A stretch of DNA of 64,000 nucleotides from G963664225 sp964538065 (GTDB lineage: Bacteria > Verrucomicrobiota > Verrucomicrobiia > Limisphaerales > UBA1319), in contig CAZIDG010000003.1 in assembly GCA_964538065.1 (NCBI GenBank), positions 1 to 64,000 of the forward strand. The letters are read 5' to 3'. The translations under genes and the position numbers were made by a program. Of this stretch, positions 26,329-34,709 are shown in pieces. The notes beneath the pieces are model-generated. The model saw only the letters and a program-made list of their open reading frames with translations. It had not been told where the DNA came from and ran no database searches. Each line of letters begins with the position of its first letter. The stretch's first letter is position 1.

Positions 26329-28192
26329 GTAAAAGGGCCTCCATGGCCTTGTCCATCATCAGGCTGGCCATGTTTTTGGTGGCTTGATCCAGCGCGGCCG
26401 TGGCCGCCTTGAGCTTGTTGGGATCGCCGGTTTTGGTCTTGGGATGCTCGGTGCCCAAGGCCTCCTCAACCGCGCCCAGAGCGGCCTCGATGTCATGCCG
26501 TTCGGCTTCGGCCAGCTCCGCATGGCATTCGGCCAGACCCTGGCGCGTGGCGGCGATGGTTTCAGCCGCCCGCAGCTTGGCTTCGATCCACTGGCGCGCC
26601 CGCAGGTCGTCAAACGCATGCTCGAGCGATTCCTCGACCATCTTCTGCACATCCGCGTCGTTTACGTCCACCGCCGATTTCATGGGGACGACGACTTCGT
26701 GGCCCGTTTTCAGGTCACGCGCCAGCACGCGAAGGATGCCATTGGCGTCGATTTCGAATTGGACACCCACGCGCGGCACGCCCTTGGGCGCAGGCTCGAA
26801 AGCGATGGTGAACCGCCCCAGGCTCCAGTTGTCGGCGGCGCGTTCACGCTCGCCCTGGAGGACATGGATGAGCATGTCGGGCTGGTTGTTCATGGCGGTT
26901 GTAAAGACCTCGCCAGCCTTGGTGGGAATCGTGGAATTGCGGGGAATGATGACATTCATCAACCCGCCAAAGGTCTCGATGCCCAGTGACAGGGGGGTGA
27001 CATCCAACAGCAGCATGTTCTTGAAGCCACCCGAAAGGATTTCAGCCTGAATCGCCGCGCCGAGGGCCACGGCTTCATCCGGATTCTGCGAGGTGTTGAG
27101 GATGGGGCCGCGCTTGGCGGGAGCCGAATCCGCCTCGTCAACGCAATTAAAAATCTCCGACACCATGCTTCGCACCAGGGGCATGCGGGTCTGGCCGCCC
27201 ACGAGGATCACCTGATCCAGATTTTCCGCCTTGAGCCCTGCATCCGAAAGCGACCGCAGACAATGGGCGCGTGTGCGGGCCACGATGTCACGGGTGAGCC
27301 GTTCCAGTTCCTCTCGTGTAAACGCCAGGCTGAAACTGAACGTCGGTGTCAAAAACGGCAGTGCAATCGTCGTTTCCGTGGCTGTGGACAAATTGATTTT
27401 GGCCTGTTCAGCAGATTCCCGGATGCGCGAGAGCATGGGAAGGTCCTGCGTCGCATTGGGACCGCCTGCTTCCTGGATTTTCTGAACCAGGAAATCAATG
27501 ATCCGCTTGTCCAGGTCATCGCCGCCCAGACGGGTATCGCCATGGGTGGAGAGCACTTGGAAGACGCCTGCGCGCAATTCCAGGATGGAGAGATCGAAGG
27601 TGCCGCCACCCAGATCATAAACAGCGATCTTGCTGCTCTCCTTGAGCTTGTCCAGACCGTAGGCCAGCGCGGCCGCCGTAGGCTCATTCAGGATGCGTTC
27701 CACGGTGAAACCTGCCAGCTCGCCGGCCTTCTTGGTGGCGTTGCGCTGGGCATCGTTGAAATAGGCGGGCACGGTAATGACGGCGCGTGTCACCGATCCG
27801 CCCAGGTGAGCTTCAACGTCCTTTTTGAGTTTGCGCAGGACTTCGGCGGACACTTCCTCCGGTGTGATGTCGCGATTATGGATCCGCATTGTGACTGGAC
27901 CTGCACCTGCGCCCGTCACAGGGTAGGTTACCAGCATTTCCTCCTTGGACACCTCCGCGCCCCGCCGTCCCATGAACCGCTTGATGGAATACACGGTCTC
28001 CTGCGGTTTGACGACCCGTACACGGTTGGCTGCGCGGCCAACAATCGGATTCGCACCGGGGGCTGGAAAATGCACCACGGAAGGGGTCAGGCGTGACCCT
28101 TCGGCATCTGCGACCACATAGGGAATGCCCGAATCCACCAATGCGACCAGTGAATTGGTGGTGCCAAGATCAATGCCTGCGATCCGGTCCAT
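26306..28192 (-). CDS. Hsp70-family molecular chaperone
   Basis: About 628 residues. The ATPase domain (about 1-385) shows IAGIDLGTTNSLVAL, AVITVPAYFNDAQRNATKKAGELAG, LNEPTAAALAYGLD, VYDLGGGTFDLSIL and VILVGGQTRMPLVR. The substrate-binding domain (about 390-510) keeps DVTPLSLGIETFGG and IPRNSTIPT. The helical lid is shorter than in DnaK and the tail ends KKGLIS rather than EEVD, so this may be a specialised Hsp70 (HscA-like or paralogue) rather than the main DnaK. No J protein or GrpE is adjacent. The start is three bases after argS; a GTG overlapping the argS stop is an alternative. Confidence 0.88.
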   Translation of the reverse strand: MDRIAGIDLGTTNSLVALVDSGIPYVVADAEGSRLTPSVVHFPAPGANPIVGRAANRVRVVKPQETVYSIKRFMGRRGAEVSKEEMLVTYPVTGAGAGPVTMRIHNRDITPEEVSAEVLRKLKKDVEAHLGGSVTRAVITVPAYFNDAQRNATKKAGELAGFTVERILNEPTAAALAYGLDKLKESSKIAVYDLGGGTFDLSILELRAGVFQVLSTHGDTRLGGDDLDKRIIDFLVQKIQEAGGPNATQDLPMLSRIRESAEQAKINLSTATETTIALPFLTPTFSFSLAFTREELERLTRDIVARTRAHCLRSLSDAGLKAENLDQVILVGGQTRMPLVRSMVSEIFNCVDEADSAPAKRGPILNTSQNPDEAVALGAAIQAEILSGGFKNMLLLDVTPLSLGIETFGGLMNVIIPRNSTIPTKAGEVFTTAMNNQPDMLIHVLQGERERAADNWSLGRFTIAFEPAPKGVPRVGVQFEIDANGILRVLARDLKTGHEVVVPMKSAVDVNDADVQKMVEESLEHAFDDLRARQWIEAKLRAAETIAATRQGLAECHAELAEAERHDIEAALGAVEEALGTEHPKTKTGDPNKLKAATAALDQATKNMASLMMDKAMEALLRKKGLIS

Positions 28193-28194
28193 GC

Positions 28195-29922
28195 TCACAT
28201 CTTTTCAATGGTCTCAATGCCCAGCACGTTGAGCCCCTGGCGGAGCACACGGGCTGTGAGATCGCACAGCGCCAGGCGGGAGGCTCGCTCCGCATCGGAG
28301 GCTGCCTTGAGCACAGGGCAGTTCTCGTAGAAACTGGTGAAATATCCCGCCAGTTCGTACAGGTAATTGCACAGGTAGTTGGGCCGGTGGTCGTCCACAA
28401 CCGCCTGAAGCACCAGACCGAAAGTCAACAGGTGCCGCGCCAGGGCGATTTCCTGGGGGGCGGCCAGGTTGATGGCTACATTGGAGGCCGGTTGGCTGCC
28501 CTCGCTCTCAGCCTTGCGGAACATGCTCTGGATGCGCGCATAGGCGTAGAGCAGGTATGGCGCCGTATTCCCCTGGAACGCGAGCATCTTGTCCCAGCTA
28601 AAGACGTAATCGCTCTGGCGGTTGGGCAGCATGTCCGCGTATTTCACCGCCCCCAATCCCACCACGCGGGCGATCTCCTTGCGCTCCTCCTCCGTGAGGG
28701 ACGGATTCTTCTCTGTGACCACCTTGAACGCCCGTTCCTCGGCTTCGTCGAGCAGATCCGCCAGCTTCACGGTGTCGCCCGAGCGCGTCTTGAATGGCTT
28801 GCCGTCCTCGCCCAGAATCGAGCCAAACCAGACATGCGAGAGCTTCATGCGTGATTGGGGCATCCACCGCCGGAAGGTGGTGAAGATCTCCTTGAAATGT
28901 TGCTGCTGGCGGCCATCGGTCACATAGATGATCTCATCCGGATTCCATGTTTCCAAACGGTACTGGAGCGTGGCCAGGTCGGTTGTGGTGTACGTGGCGG
29001 CGCCATCGCTCTTCTGGACCACCGCCGGATGTTCCTTGAGCTCGGGAACGTCGTCGAAGAACACCTTGATGGCCCCATCGCTCTCCTTCGCCAGTCCCGC
29101 ATCCTGGAGCGCCCGAACCACTCCTGGCAATCGGGAATTGTAGAAGCTTTCGCCAAGTGCCTGGTCAAATTTGACGTCCAACCGCTTGTAAATGGTCGAG
29201 AACTGAACCTCGGAGAGGGCGATCATCTCCTTCCAGATGGCCAGGTTGGTTTCATCGCCGGCCTGGAGCTTCGCCAGTTCGAGCCGGGCTTGTTCGTATA
29301 GCGCCGGATCGTTGTCACAGGCGCTGTTGATGGACTTGTAGAGACGTTCCATCTCGGAGATGGGATCCGTCTGAAGGGCGGCGCGGTTCAGTTGGGTTTT
29401 CCAACCCAGGAGCAGTTTGCCAAACTGCGTGCCCCAGTCGCCGATATGGTTGTCCGCAATTACACGATGTCCCAGCAAGCGCAGGGCGCGTGAAAGGGAC
29501 TCGCCCAGGATGGTGGACCGGATGTGGCCCACATGCATGGGTTTGGCAACATTGGGGGAGCTGAAATCGATCACCACCGTGCGCGGCGATGCCGCCTTTT
29601 GGAAGAACATGTGCTCGCCACGCCGGGCACTTTCGCACTGCTGGGCCATGGCGGAGGGCTTGACCCGAAAATTGAGAAACCCCGCCCCCGCTACTTCAAC
29701 CCCATCACACAAATCGGCTACCTCCAAACGGGCCTTTACATCCAGGGCCAGTTGGCGGGGGTTCATCTTGCGCTCTTTGGCCAGCGCCATCAGCGCATTG
29801 GTCTGGTAGTCGCCGAATTTCGGATCGGGACAAGGACGGACCAGGATGGATGCTGTGTTGGCGTCGGGCAGCACGGCGGAGACTGCGCTGCGTAATCGTT
29901 GTTCTATGTAATAATGAATCAC
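28195..29922 (-). CDS. argS: arginyl-tRNA synthetase
   Basis: 575 residues. The N-terminal additional domain (about 1-100) is followed by the class I HIGH motif as HVGHIRSTI in PNVAKPMHVGHIRS (near residue 130), then DNHIGDWGTQFG and the KMSKS-like KPFKTRSGDTVKL (near 375). The C-terminal anticodon-binding helices carry YAYARIQSMFRKA and LYELAGYFTSFYENCPV. Length is normal. It loads arginine on tRNA-Arg in the cytoplasm. The Hsp70 gene follows directly, so the two are likely one transcript; a PTS EIIA-like gene lies 64 bases upstream. Confidence 0.96.
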   Translation of the reverse strand: MIHYYIEQRLRSAVSAVLPDANTASILVRPCPDPKFGDYQTNALMALAKERKMNPRQLALDVKARLEVADLCDGVEVAGAGFLNFRVKPSAMAQQCESARRGEHMFFQKAASPRTVVIDFSSPNVAKPMHVGHIRSTILGESLSRALRLLGHRVIADNHIGDWGTQFGKLLLGWKTQLNRAALQTDPISEMERLYKSINSACDNDPALYEQARLELAKLQAGDETNLAIWKEMIALSEVQFSTIYKRLDVKFDQALGESFYNSRLPGVVRALQDAGLAKESDGAIKVFFDDVPELKEHPAVVQKSDGAATYTTTDLATLQYRLETWNPDEIIYVTDGRQQQHFKEIFTTFRRWMPQSRMKLSHVWFGSILGEDGKPFKTRSGDTVKLADLLDEAEERAFKVVTEKNPSLTEEERKEIARVVGLGAVKYADMLPNRQSDYVFSWDKMLAFQGNTAPYLLYAYARIQSMFRKAESEGSQPASNVAINLAAPQEIALARHLLTFGLVLQAVVDDHRPNYLCNYLYELAGYFTSFYENCPVLKAASDAERASRLALCDLTARVLRQGLNVLGIETIEKM

Positions 29923-29986
29923 GGGGAAAACACCTCGGGTTGGAAAAGGGATTCCATGCCGGCCAAAGGCTTGGAATGTGGGACGT

Positions 29987-30478
29987 TCACTTCTTTAAGG
30001 CATGCACCTTGATGATCTCGTACATCATGTCGGCTTCGGGTGCGACCTCAAGGCTCTGACGGAAATCCTTGTTATGAAGCTGCTTTGCAATATTGGCCAA
30101 TGTGTGCAAGTGCTTCTGGAATTGACCTTGGGGCACCAGGAACAGCATCACCAGGTGAACGGGTTGATTGTCCAATGCATCAAAATTAACGCCCGTCTTC
30201 GAACGCCCCAGGGATCCCACCACATCGCCGATGAGGTCGGTGGACGCATGGGGAATGCCGACGCCAAAGCCGATACCGGTGCTCATTGACGTTTCGCGTT
30301 TCTTCACCACCGCCGCGATGGCATCGCGGTGTTCAGGTTTTACCCGGCCACAAGCCACCAGGTTATCCACGAGTTCGTCAATGGCTTCCCACCGATTTGT
30401 CGCCTTCAGATCCGTTATTATCTGTTCCTTACTTAGAATATCAGCGAGCGTCATAGAAGCATGACTGATTCCGTCCAT
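29987..30478 (-). CDS. PTS EIIA-like protein (fructose/nitrogen type)
   Basis: 163 residues with the EIIA-Fru/Ntr fold. The phosphorylatable histidine is in GIGFGVGIPHAST near residue 77. MTLADILSK..I...L.A..R..AI.ELV at the N-terminus and LVMLFLVP at the C-terminal strand are typical. No EI, HPr or EIIBC is in the window, so it may be a regulatory PtsN-type protein receiving phosphate from elsewhere. GAGG a few bases before the start at 30478 supports this start; an ATG 24 bases downstream (30454) would remove eight residues. Confidence 0.88.
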   Translation of the reverse strand: MDGISHASMTLADILSKEQIITDLKATNRWEAIDELVDNLVACGRVKPEHRDAIAAVVKKRETSMSTGIGFGVGIPHASTDLIGDVVGSLGRSKTGVNFDALDNQPVHLVMLFLVPQGQFQKHLHTLANIAKQLHNKDFRQSLEVAPEADMMYEIIKVHALKK

Positions 30479-30556
30479 TTCGCCTCAAACATGGACTCAT
30501 TTCAAGTGCTAATTCTTACTCCGACACATTTTTTCGTCATGGCTAACGCCCCGCGA

Positions 30557-31240
30557 TCAACGAGATGCAAACCAATGTGTCCACTCTGTCATTCCTGTCC
30601 AGATCCAACCCGGCAGCACCTTCACAGACACGCAGTCCGTCAGGCCCACCAGCGCCAATAGGATTATCGTCACGTTGCCCAAAAAGATAACCACCCACGA
30701 GAAGAAATACCCATGTTCCGCCAGGTCCGACTGCTCACTGCCGAGCACATGCGCCGTCAACGTCAGGTGGAAGGCGTAGCTGGCCCCGAGCAGCAAATGG
30801 AAAAAGACGCGCAGGGCACGCCAATCCCATATCCAATTTCCGATCAGCCATCCCACCAGCACCAGCACCGCGTACAAGGGGAAGAAATAGGGCGCCAGCG
30901 AGATCAGAAAGTTGCTTTTGGTGATGGTGACGGCGCCTCCCTTGCTCGTGGCCTTGAATTTCTTCACGCGGCCGCCAAAGAGCCATGTCCACAACACGTG
31001 CGTCAGTTCATGTCCCAGGACATAGATCCACATGGGGCGGGGGAGCATCAAGTAAACCACAAACCAGCAGGCGGCTCCGGCGATGGCCATCACCCAGAAT
31101 AGATCGTCCGCCAGCGTGGCCTTGGTGACTTTGAAAGTCGTCACCAGCAACGCATAGCAAAGAGGCAGGAGCAGGCAGGCGATGGCGAATTTAAGCAGTC
31201 GCCCGGGAGCCAGGGCGGAACGTGAGGAGCGTGAGGCCAC
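30557..31240 (-). CDS. M50-like membrane metallopeptidase family protein
   Basis: 227 residues with four or five hydrophobic segments. HELTH (residues about 77-81) is the HExxH zinc site, lying in YVLGHELTHVLWTWLFGG at the end of a membrane helix, as in site-2 protease-related M50 proteins. A downstream TKSNFLISLAPYFFPLY resembles the second conserved block of M50-like proteins, where the third ligand would be expected but is not obvious by eye. It could be an intramembrane protease or an inactive relative. It is near the PtsN-like gene on the same strand; no obvious substrate. Confidence 0.75.
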   Translation of the reverse strand: MASRSSRSALAPGRLLKFAIACLLLPLCYALLVTTFKVTKATLADDLFWVMAIAGAACWFVVYLMLPRPMWIYVLGHELTHVLWTWLFGGRVKKFKATSKGGAVTITKSNFLISLAPYFFPLYAVLVLVGWLIGNWIWDWRALRVFFHLLLGASYAFHLTLTAHVLGSEQSDLAEHGYFFSWVVIFLGNVTIILLALVGLTDCVSVKVLPGWIWTGMTEWTHWFASR

Positions 31241-31245
31241 GATGG

Positions 31246-31284
31246 TAAAACAAAAAACCTGTCTCCCTTGGGGGAGACAGGTTG
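31246..31284 (-). terminator. intrinsic terminator after the alanine-rich exported protein
   Basis: A 12-bp perfect stem (31284-31273 with 31268-31257), loop CCAA, is followed on the minus strand by TTTTGTTTT. It closes the gene at 31308-31910 and separates it from the M50-like gene. Confidence 0.88.
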
Positions 31285-31307
31285 GTCAAAGGTTAAAATG
31301 CCTTGTA

Positions 31308-31910
31308 TTAGTGGGCAGGAGCCGGAGAGCTGTAACGGTTGGGGTCGTAACCCACCTGGATGTTGGCGCTCGGCGTGCTGGCCGGGGGCACCACCGGGGT
31401 GTACTGCACACCACGAATCGGCCCAGGGACAATCACGATCGGCGTTCCGGTGGCTGTCACCGCGCTGTTTTCGGAAACACGGGTCTTGGTCACTGTGGCA
31501 GCAGCGCTGGGGACAGCGGCGGAAACTGACGCGGTGATCTGCTCGCTATATTGGGGAGCAGATGTCGTGGCGGCCGAAGCAATCATTTCGGCATGGCTGC
31601 GCAGCATCGCGGAGGCTGCGGCGGAGATCGCCGGGGAAACCTCGGGTGCAACGGCGGAGATGGAGGAAACCACAGCGGAAGCCACATTCGGATTCTTGGC
31701 AATCGCGGCGCGGGTGAGGGCCACGGCCATATCCTTGCGATCAGCAGCCGGGGTGGACTTCACCAAAGTTGCTGCTTTGGCTGCGATTTCCGTGGCGGGC
31801 ACCTTGTTGAAAGCCTTCTGAGCCGCTGCACTCTGTGCCTCAGTCAGTGCGTAAGCCGAACTGGCGGCGAGGGTTAGCAAAGCTACGAGTACGACCAATG
31901 CTTTTTTCAT
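31308..31910 (-). CDS. alanine-rich exported protein of unknown function
   Basis: 200 residues. A short signal peptide (about 1-21, ending AYA-LT) is followed by a helical, Ala/Ser/Val-rich central region (about 25-150) with repeating SAVAPEVSPAISAAASAM-like segments, and a Pro-rich tail (about 155-200, PVVPPASTPSANIQVGYDP). No cysteine after the signal. Low complexity makes assignment impossible. A strong promoter and terminator bracket the gene, so it is likely an abundant single-gene transcript of an envelope protein. Confidence 0.72.
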   Translation of the reverse strand: MKKALVVLVALLTLAASSAYALTEAQSAAAQKAFNKVPATEIAAKAATLVKSTPAADRKDMAVALTRAAIAKNPNVASAVVSSISAVAPEVSPAISAAASAMLRSHAEMIASAATTSAPQYSEQITASVSAAVPSAAATVTKTRVSENSAVTATGTPIVIVPGPIRGVQYTPVVPPASTPSANIQVGYDPNRYSSPAPAH

Positions 31911-31968
31911 AATCTTTAAGTTTCTTTATAACAAATTATAAAACCAATACCCTTTTATTCTGGTCACA

Positions 31969-31998
31969 AATTTACCTTAACTGGCAGTTCCAAGTCAA
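31969..31998 (-). promoter_or_regulatory. sigma70-type promoter of the alanine-rich protein gene
   Basis: Read on the minus strand, TTGACT (31998-31993) and TAAATT (31974-31969) are spaced by 18 bases, about 60 bases before the start at 31910. Confidence 0.55.
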
Positions 31999-32070
31999 AC
32001 TATTTTCTTTATGTCGTGAACGTTATTATCACTAGCACATATCGTGCCATTAACCGGGCTGCGAATCATT

Positions 32071-32442
32071 TTATTTCTTTGCGGCTGAAGTAGCTGCATC
32101 AATCATCTCCCAGAATTGGGGATTGTCCTGCAGGGCCTCGTCCTCGCCCACGGGCAGACTGGACCGGAAAAGGAAGTCTTTCAGCGTGTTTTTGCTCAGG
32201 ATCCGGTGCACCACCAGACCCAGTTCATGCCGTTCGAAATAGATGCGATAATCTCCCAACCTGAAGCGATGCAATGTTTTGCCGCCGCGTTGAAGTTTGC
32301 CAAATGAATCCTCATTCTCGCCCTTCATCAATTGCTGGGGGACTCCGCAGAACTGTCCGAAAATGCGCAACTGCAACTCACGCGGCATCTTGGAGAGTTC
32401 CGCCGCGCTGGTCGGATTAAAAATGATCTGAAACGGTCGCAT
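32071..32442 (-). CDS. orphan RelE/ParE-like protein
   Basis: 123 residues from the ATG at 32442, with GGAG just before it. The RelE-like core MRPFQIIFNPTSAAELSKMPRELQ and the later GGKTLHRFRLGDYRIYFER strand match ParE/RelE toxins; a C-terminal tail of about 30 residues extends past the usual end. No antitoxin gene is adjacent: the upstream neighbour is tRNA-Glu, 55 bases away. It may be a conserved solitary relative rather than an active toxin. The key catalytic basic residues of RelE are only partly identifiable. Confidence 0.7.
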   Translation of the reverse strand: MRPFQIIFNPTSAAELSKMPRELQLRIFGQFCGVPQQLMKGENEDSFGKLQRGGKTLHRFRLGDYRIYFERHELGLVVHRILSKNTLKDFLFRSSLPVGEDEALQDNPQFWEMIDAATSAAKK

Positions 32443-32497
32443 TAGACTCCAAAGTCTGCTCCAAATCGCGGTGTGGGTCAAGGTGGCAAAGGAAAAT

Positions 32498-32572
32498 TGG
32501 TAGCGCGTACGGGAATCGCACCCGTCTTTCAGCCTTGAGAGGGCCGTGTCCTAACTGATAGACGAACGCGCC
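32498..32572 (-). tRNA. tRNA-Glu (CTC), CCA encoded
   Basis: Read on the minus strand it folds as a 7-bp acceptor (GGCGCGT/ACGCGCT), a four-pair D stem (GTCT/GGAC), anticodon stem CGGCC/GGCTG with loop CTCTCAA (anticodon CTC, reading GAG), a 4-base variable loop, a 5-bp T stem (ACGGG/CCCGT) and discriminator A followed by encoded CCA. Total 75 bases. The T loop is TGCGATT instead of the usual TTCGANT. Confidence 0.9.
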
Positions 32573-32799
32573 ACCCAGATGACCGCAGTGGATAGTAGAG
32601 ATGTGCGCCCATCTGTCAATGGCCGTCGTTACTTTTTTGATATTCCGAAGTGGCATCCTGCCATCTGCCAGCGGATATGGCCGTTGGACGGAGGGCATGT
32701 ATTGAGCATTTTGGGATTTCTGTGTCCTGTTATGAGACTGCTTGTCTGGAGTAGGGCCTCTTTTTGCATATTGGGACACTCGTCGTATGGTACGGGTGT

Positions 32800-33258
32800 A
32801 TGTTATCAAGAATTCGAAGCTGGATTCCAATCGTCGTGACACTGGTCGGGTTGGTCGGTTCTCCCTGTTTGATGGCAGCCGAGGAGAAGGCTCCTGAAAA
32901 GCTTTATCCGCTGGCCAAATGCATTGTGACTCTTGAGGCACTGGGTGAAAAGCCGGTGGTCCTGAATTTCGAGGGACAGGAGATGCAATTTTGCTGTCAG
33001 GAATGCGTGGCCAAATTCAAGGCTTCACCTGCTGAATATCTCTCCAAAATGGATATTGCGGCAAAGGAAGCTGCCAAAAAGAACCCTTACCCATTATCCA
33101 CGTGCCTGGTGTCGGGGGAAAAACTCGACTCCATGGGCCAGCCATTTGTCTTTGTGTATCGCGACCGCGAGATCAAGCTCTGCTGCAAGGCGTGTTTGAA
33201 GACGTTTCAGAAGAATCCCAGGAAATATCTGGATTTGCTGCCAGCGCAAAAAAAGTGA
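32800..33258 (+). CDS. exported protein with two tandem TRASH/YHS-like cysteine motifs
   Basis: 152 residues from the ATG at 32800: a signal peptide (about 1-27) and two repeats of about 50 residues. Repeat 1 has YPLAKC..., then FCCQECVAKF; repeat 2 has YPLSTC..., then LCCKACLKTF. Each ends P.(E/K)YL, so the domain pattern is C-x(about 30)-CCxxC. This resembles TRASH or YHS metal-binding domains; a periplasmic copper- or other metal-binding role is an inference. It is convergent with the histidine kinase downstream. Confidence 0.72.
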   Translation: MLSRIRSWIPIVVTLVGLVGSPCLMAAEEKAPEKLYPLAKCIVTLEALGEKPVVLNFEGQEMQFCCQECVAKFKASPAEYLSKMDIAAKEAAKKNPYPLSTCLVSGEKLDSMGQPFVFVYRDREIKLCCKACLKTFQKNPRKYLDLLPAQKK

Positions 33259-33342
33259 TTCCGAGCCGGTGCTGGCGCAGGGGGTGCGAAAATCCCATGC
33301 AGTGCTGGATCTGAGATCTGGGCGCGGGGATCCCCGGCGGTC

Positions 33343-34491
33343 TCAGACCGTGAGGGTCAAGGGCAGGCGGATGCGGAAAAGTGTGCCAAGCTCCGCCGAG
33401 GTGGTCAGCTCCACTGAACCGCGCAGGTATTTTTCCGTGAGGAGTTTGATCGAGTAGGTGCCCAGACCCCGTCCTTCACCTTTGGTGGAAAAAGAGCGCT
33501 GGAACAACTGCAGTTGCACCGATCTTGGCATTTCGCCCTCGTTGTGGACGGTAAACTTGATCTCCTCCTTGCCCGTCTCGCAATTCAGGGTCACCACGCC
33601 TCCAACTGCGGTGGCTTCCAGGGCGTTTTTGACAAGATTGCCCAGGATCCGGCGAACGAGGGTGGCATCCGATACGAAGGCCACATCGGCGGCTTGGGGA
33701 GCGACCAGCACAACACGGTCTCGACCGACCTCGTGCATCTGGTAGGAGCGGGCGATTTGCTCCAGCATGTCCAGCGAGCGCAAGGAGGTGGGATGGGGCA
33801 CCAATTCGTTGTTTTCCGCGGAGGTGAGGTCGCGCTGACAGAGGATCTCCTCCATGAGCGACTGGAGACCTGAATGCAGAAGGCCAAGGTCGGGCTTGAG
33901 GTCTTCGGGTGCATCCTGCATGAGGATTTCAGACAGGGATTCCAGGCCGGAGGCGGTGTTGACCACATCATGGAAAAAGATACGTTCAAGGGCCCGGCGG
34001 CGTTTCAAGTGGCTGATGTCGGTCACCGAGAAAATGGAGAAGATCTCGCCATTAAAATTGAATGGGACTGCATAGACCAGGAGGTCCATCGACTCGGTAT
34101 TGCAGTTGATAATGCGGGTTACACGGCATTCCTGAATGCTCGTGTGGCCGGAAAGGCTTTGGAGGATCGCCTGCACAGCACCGCATTCCCGGCACGATTC
34201 GGTTGTTCCGCAGCCACCTTCGGTTTCGCCGGCATGGACACATCCCAGGACCTCCCCGGGCCGCAGGCCCAGCAGGCATTTGCAGTCCTGGATGGCGGTG
34301 ACTTCCTTCCAGTTCTGGCTGGCAAAGACGACCTGCCGCTGCTTGTTCAGAATGAACAGCAGATGCATTGTGTTGCTCAGGATGGCCGCTGAGGCCGAGG
34401 ATTCCATGATCGCCTTCGACTGGCGATACACCACCTCAATCGGCACTCGCTCGGCCGGTGCGAACTCGGTTATTGGAATTTGAATGCCCAT
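33343..34491 (-). CDS. PAS-type sensor histidine kinase with cysteine cluster
   Basis: 382 residues from the ATG at 34491. The N-terminal sensory domain (about 30-160) looks PAS-like (LFILNKQRQVVFAS) and holds six cysteines; Cys84, His86, Cys94, Cys100 and Cys103 lie in GCVHAGETEGGCGTTESCREC, a possible metal or Fe-S site. The dimerisation helix has FFHDVVNTASG with His174 as likely phosphorylated residue. The GHKL ATPase (about 260-380) shows ILGNLVKNALEA (N box) and GRGLGTYSIKLL (G box). No membrane segments, so it senses a cytoplasmic signal. No response regulator is adjacent. Confidence 0.85.
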   Translation of the reverse strand: MGIQIPITEFAPAERVPIEVVYRQSKAIMESSASAAILSNTMHLLFILNKQRQVVFASQNWKEVTAIQDCKCLLGLRPGEVLGCVHAGETEGGCGTTESCRECGAVQAILQSLSGHTSIQECRVTRIINCNTESMDLLVYAVPFNFNGEIFSIFSVTDISHLKRRRALERIFFHDVVNTASGLESLSEILMQDAPEDLKPDLGLLHSGLQSLMEEILCQRDLTSAENNELVPHPTSLRSLDMLEQIARSYQMHEVGRDRVVLVAPQAADVAFVSDATLVRRILGNLVKNALEATAVGGVVTLNCETGKEEIKFTVHNEGEMPRSVQLQLFQRSFSTKGEGRGLGTYSIKLLTEKYLRGSVELTTSAELGTLFRIRLPLTLTV

Positions 34492-34709
34492 ACACAATGC
34501 GACCCTGCGCGCATAAACGCGCAAGCCAACTCTCACCGCTTCTTAAGCATGGTGCCAAAAACACGGAATGAAAAGCCAAAAAATGGTTTGCTCCACAATT
34601 CGACAATTCCGAAGGCCGTCCCGGGGGAACAAGGGGGCGCGAGGTGAATTCCAAAACTCAAAAAGTGGGCAGGATACACATCCCGTCCCCATCCGCAGGG
34701 AAGGTAAAT

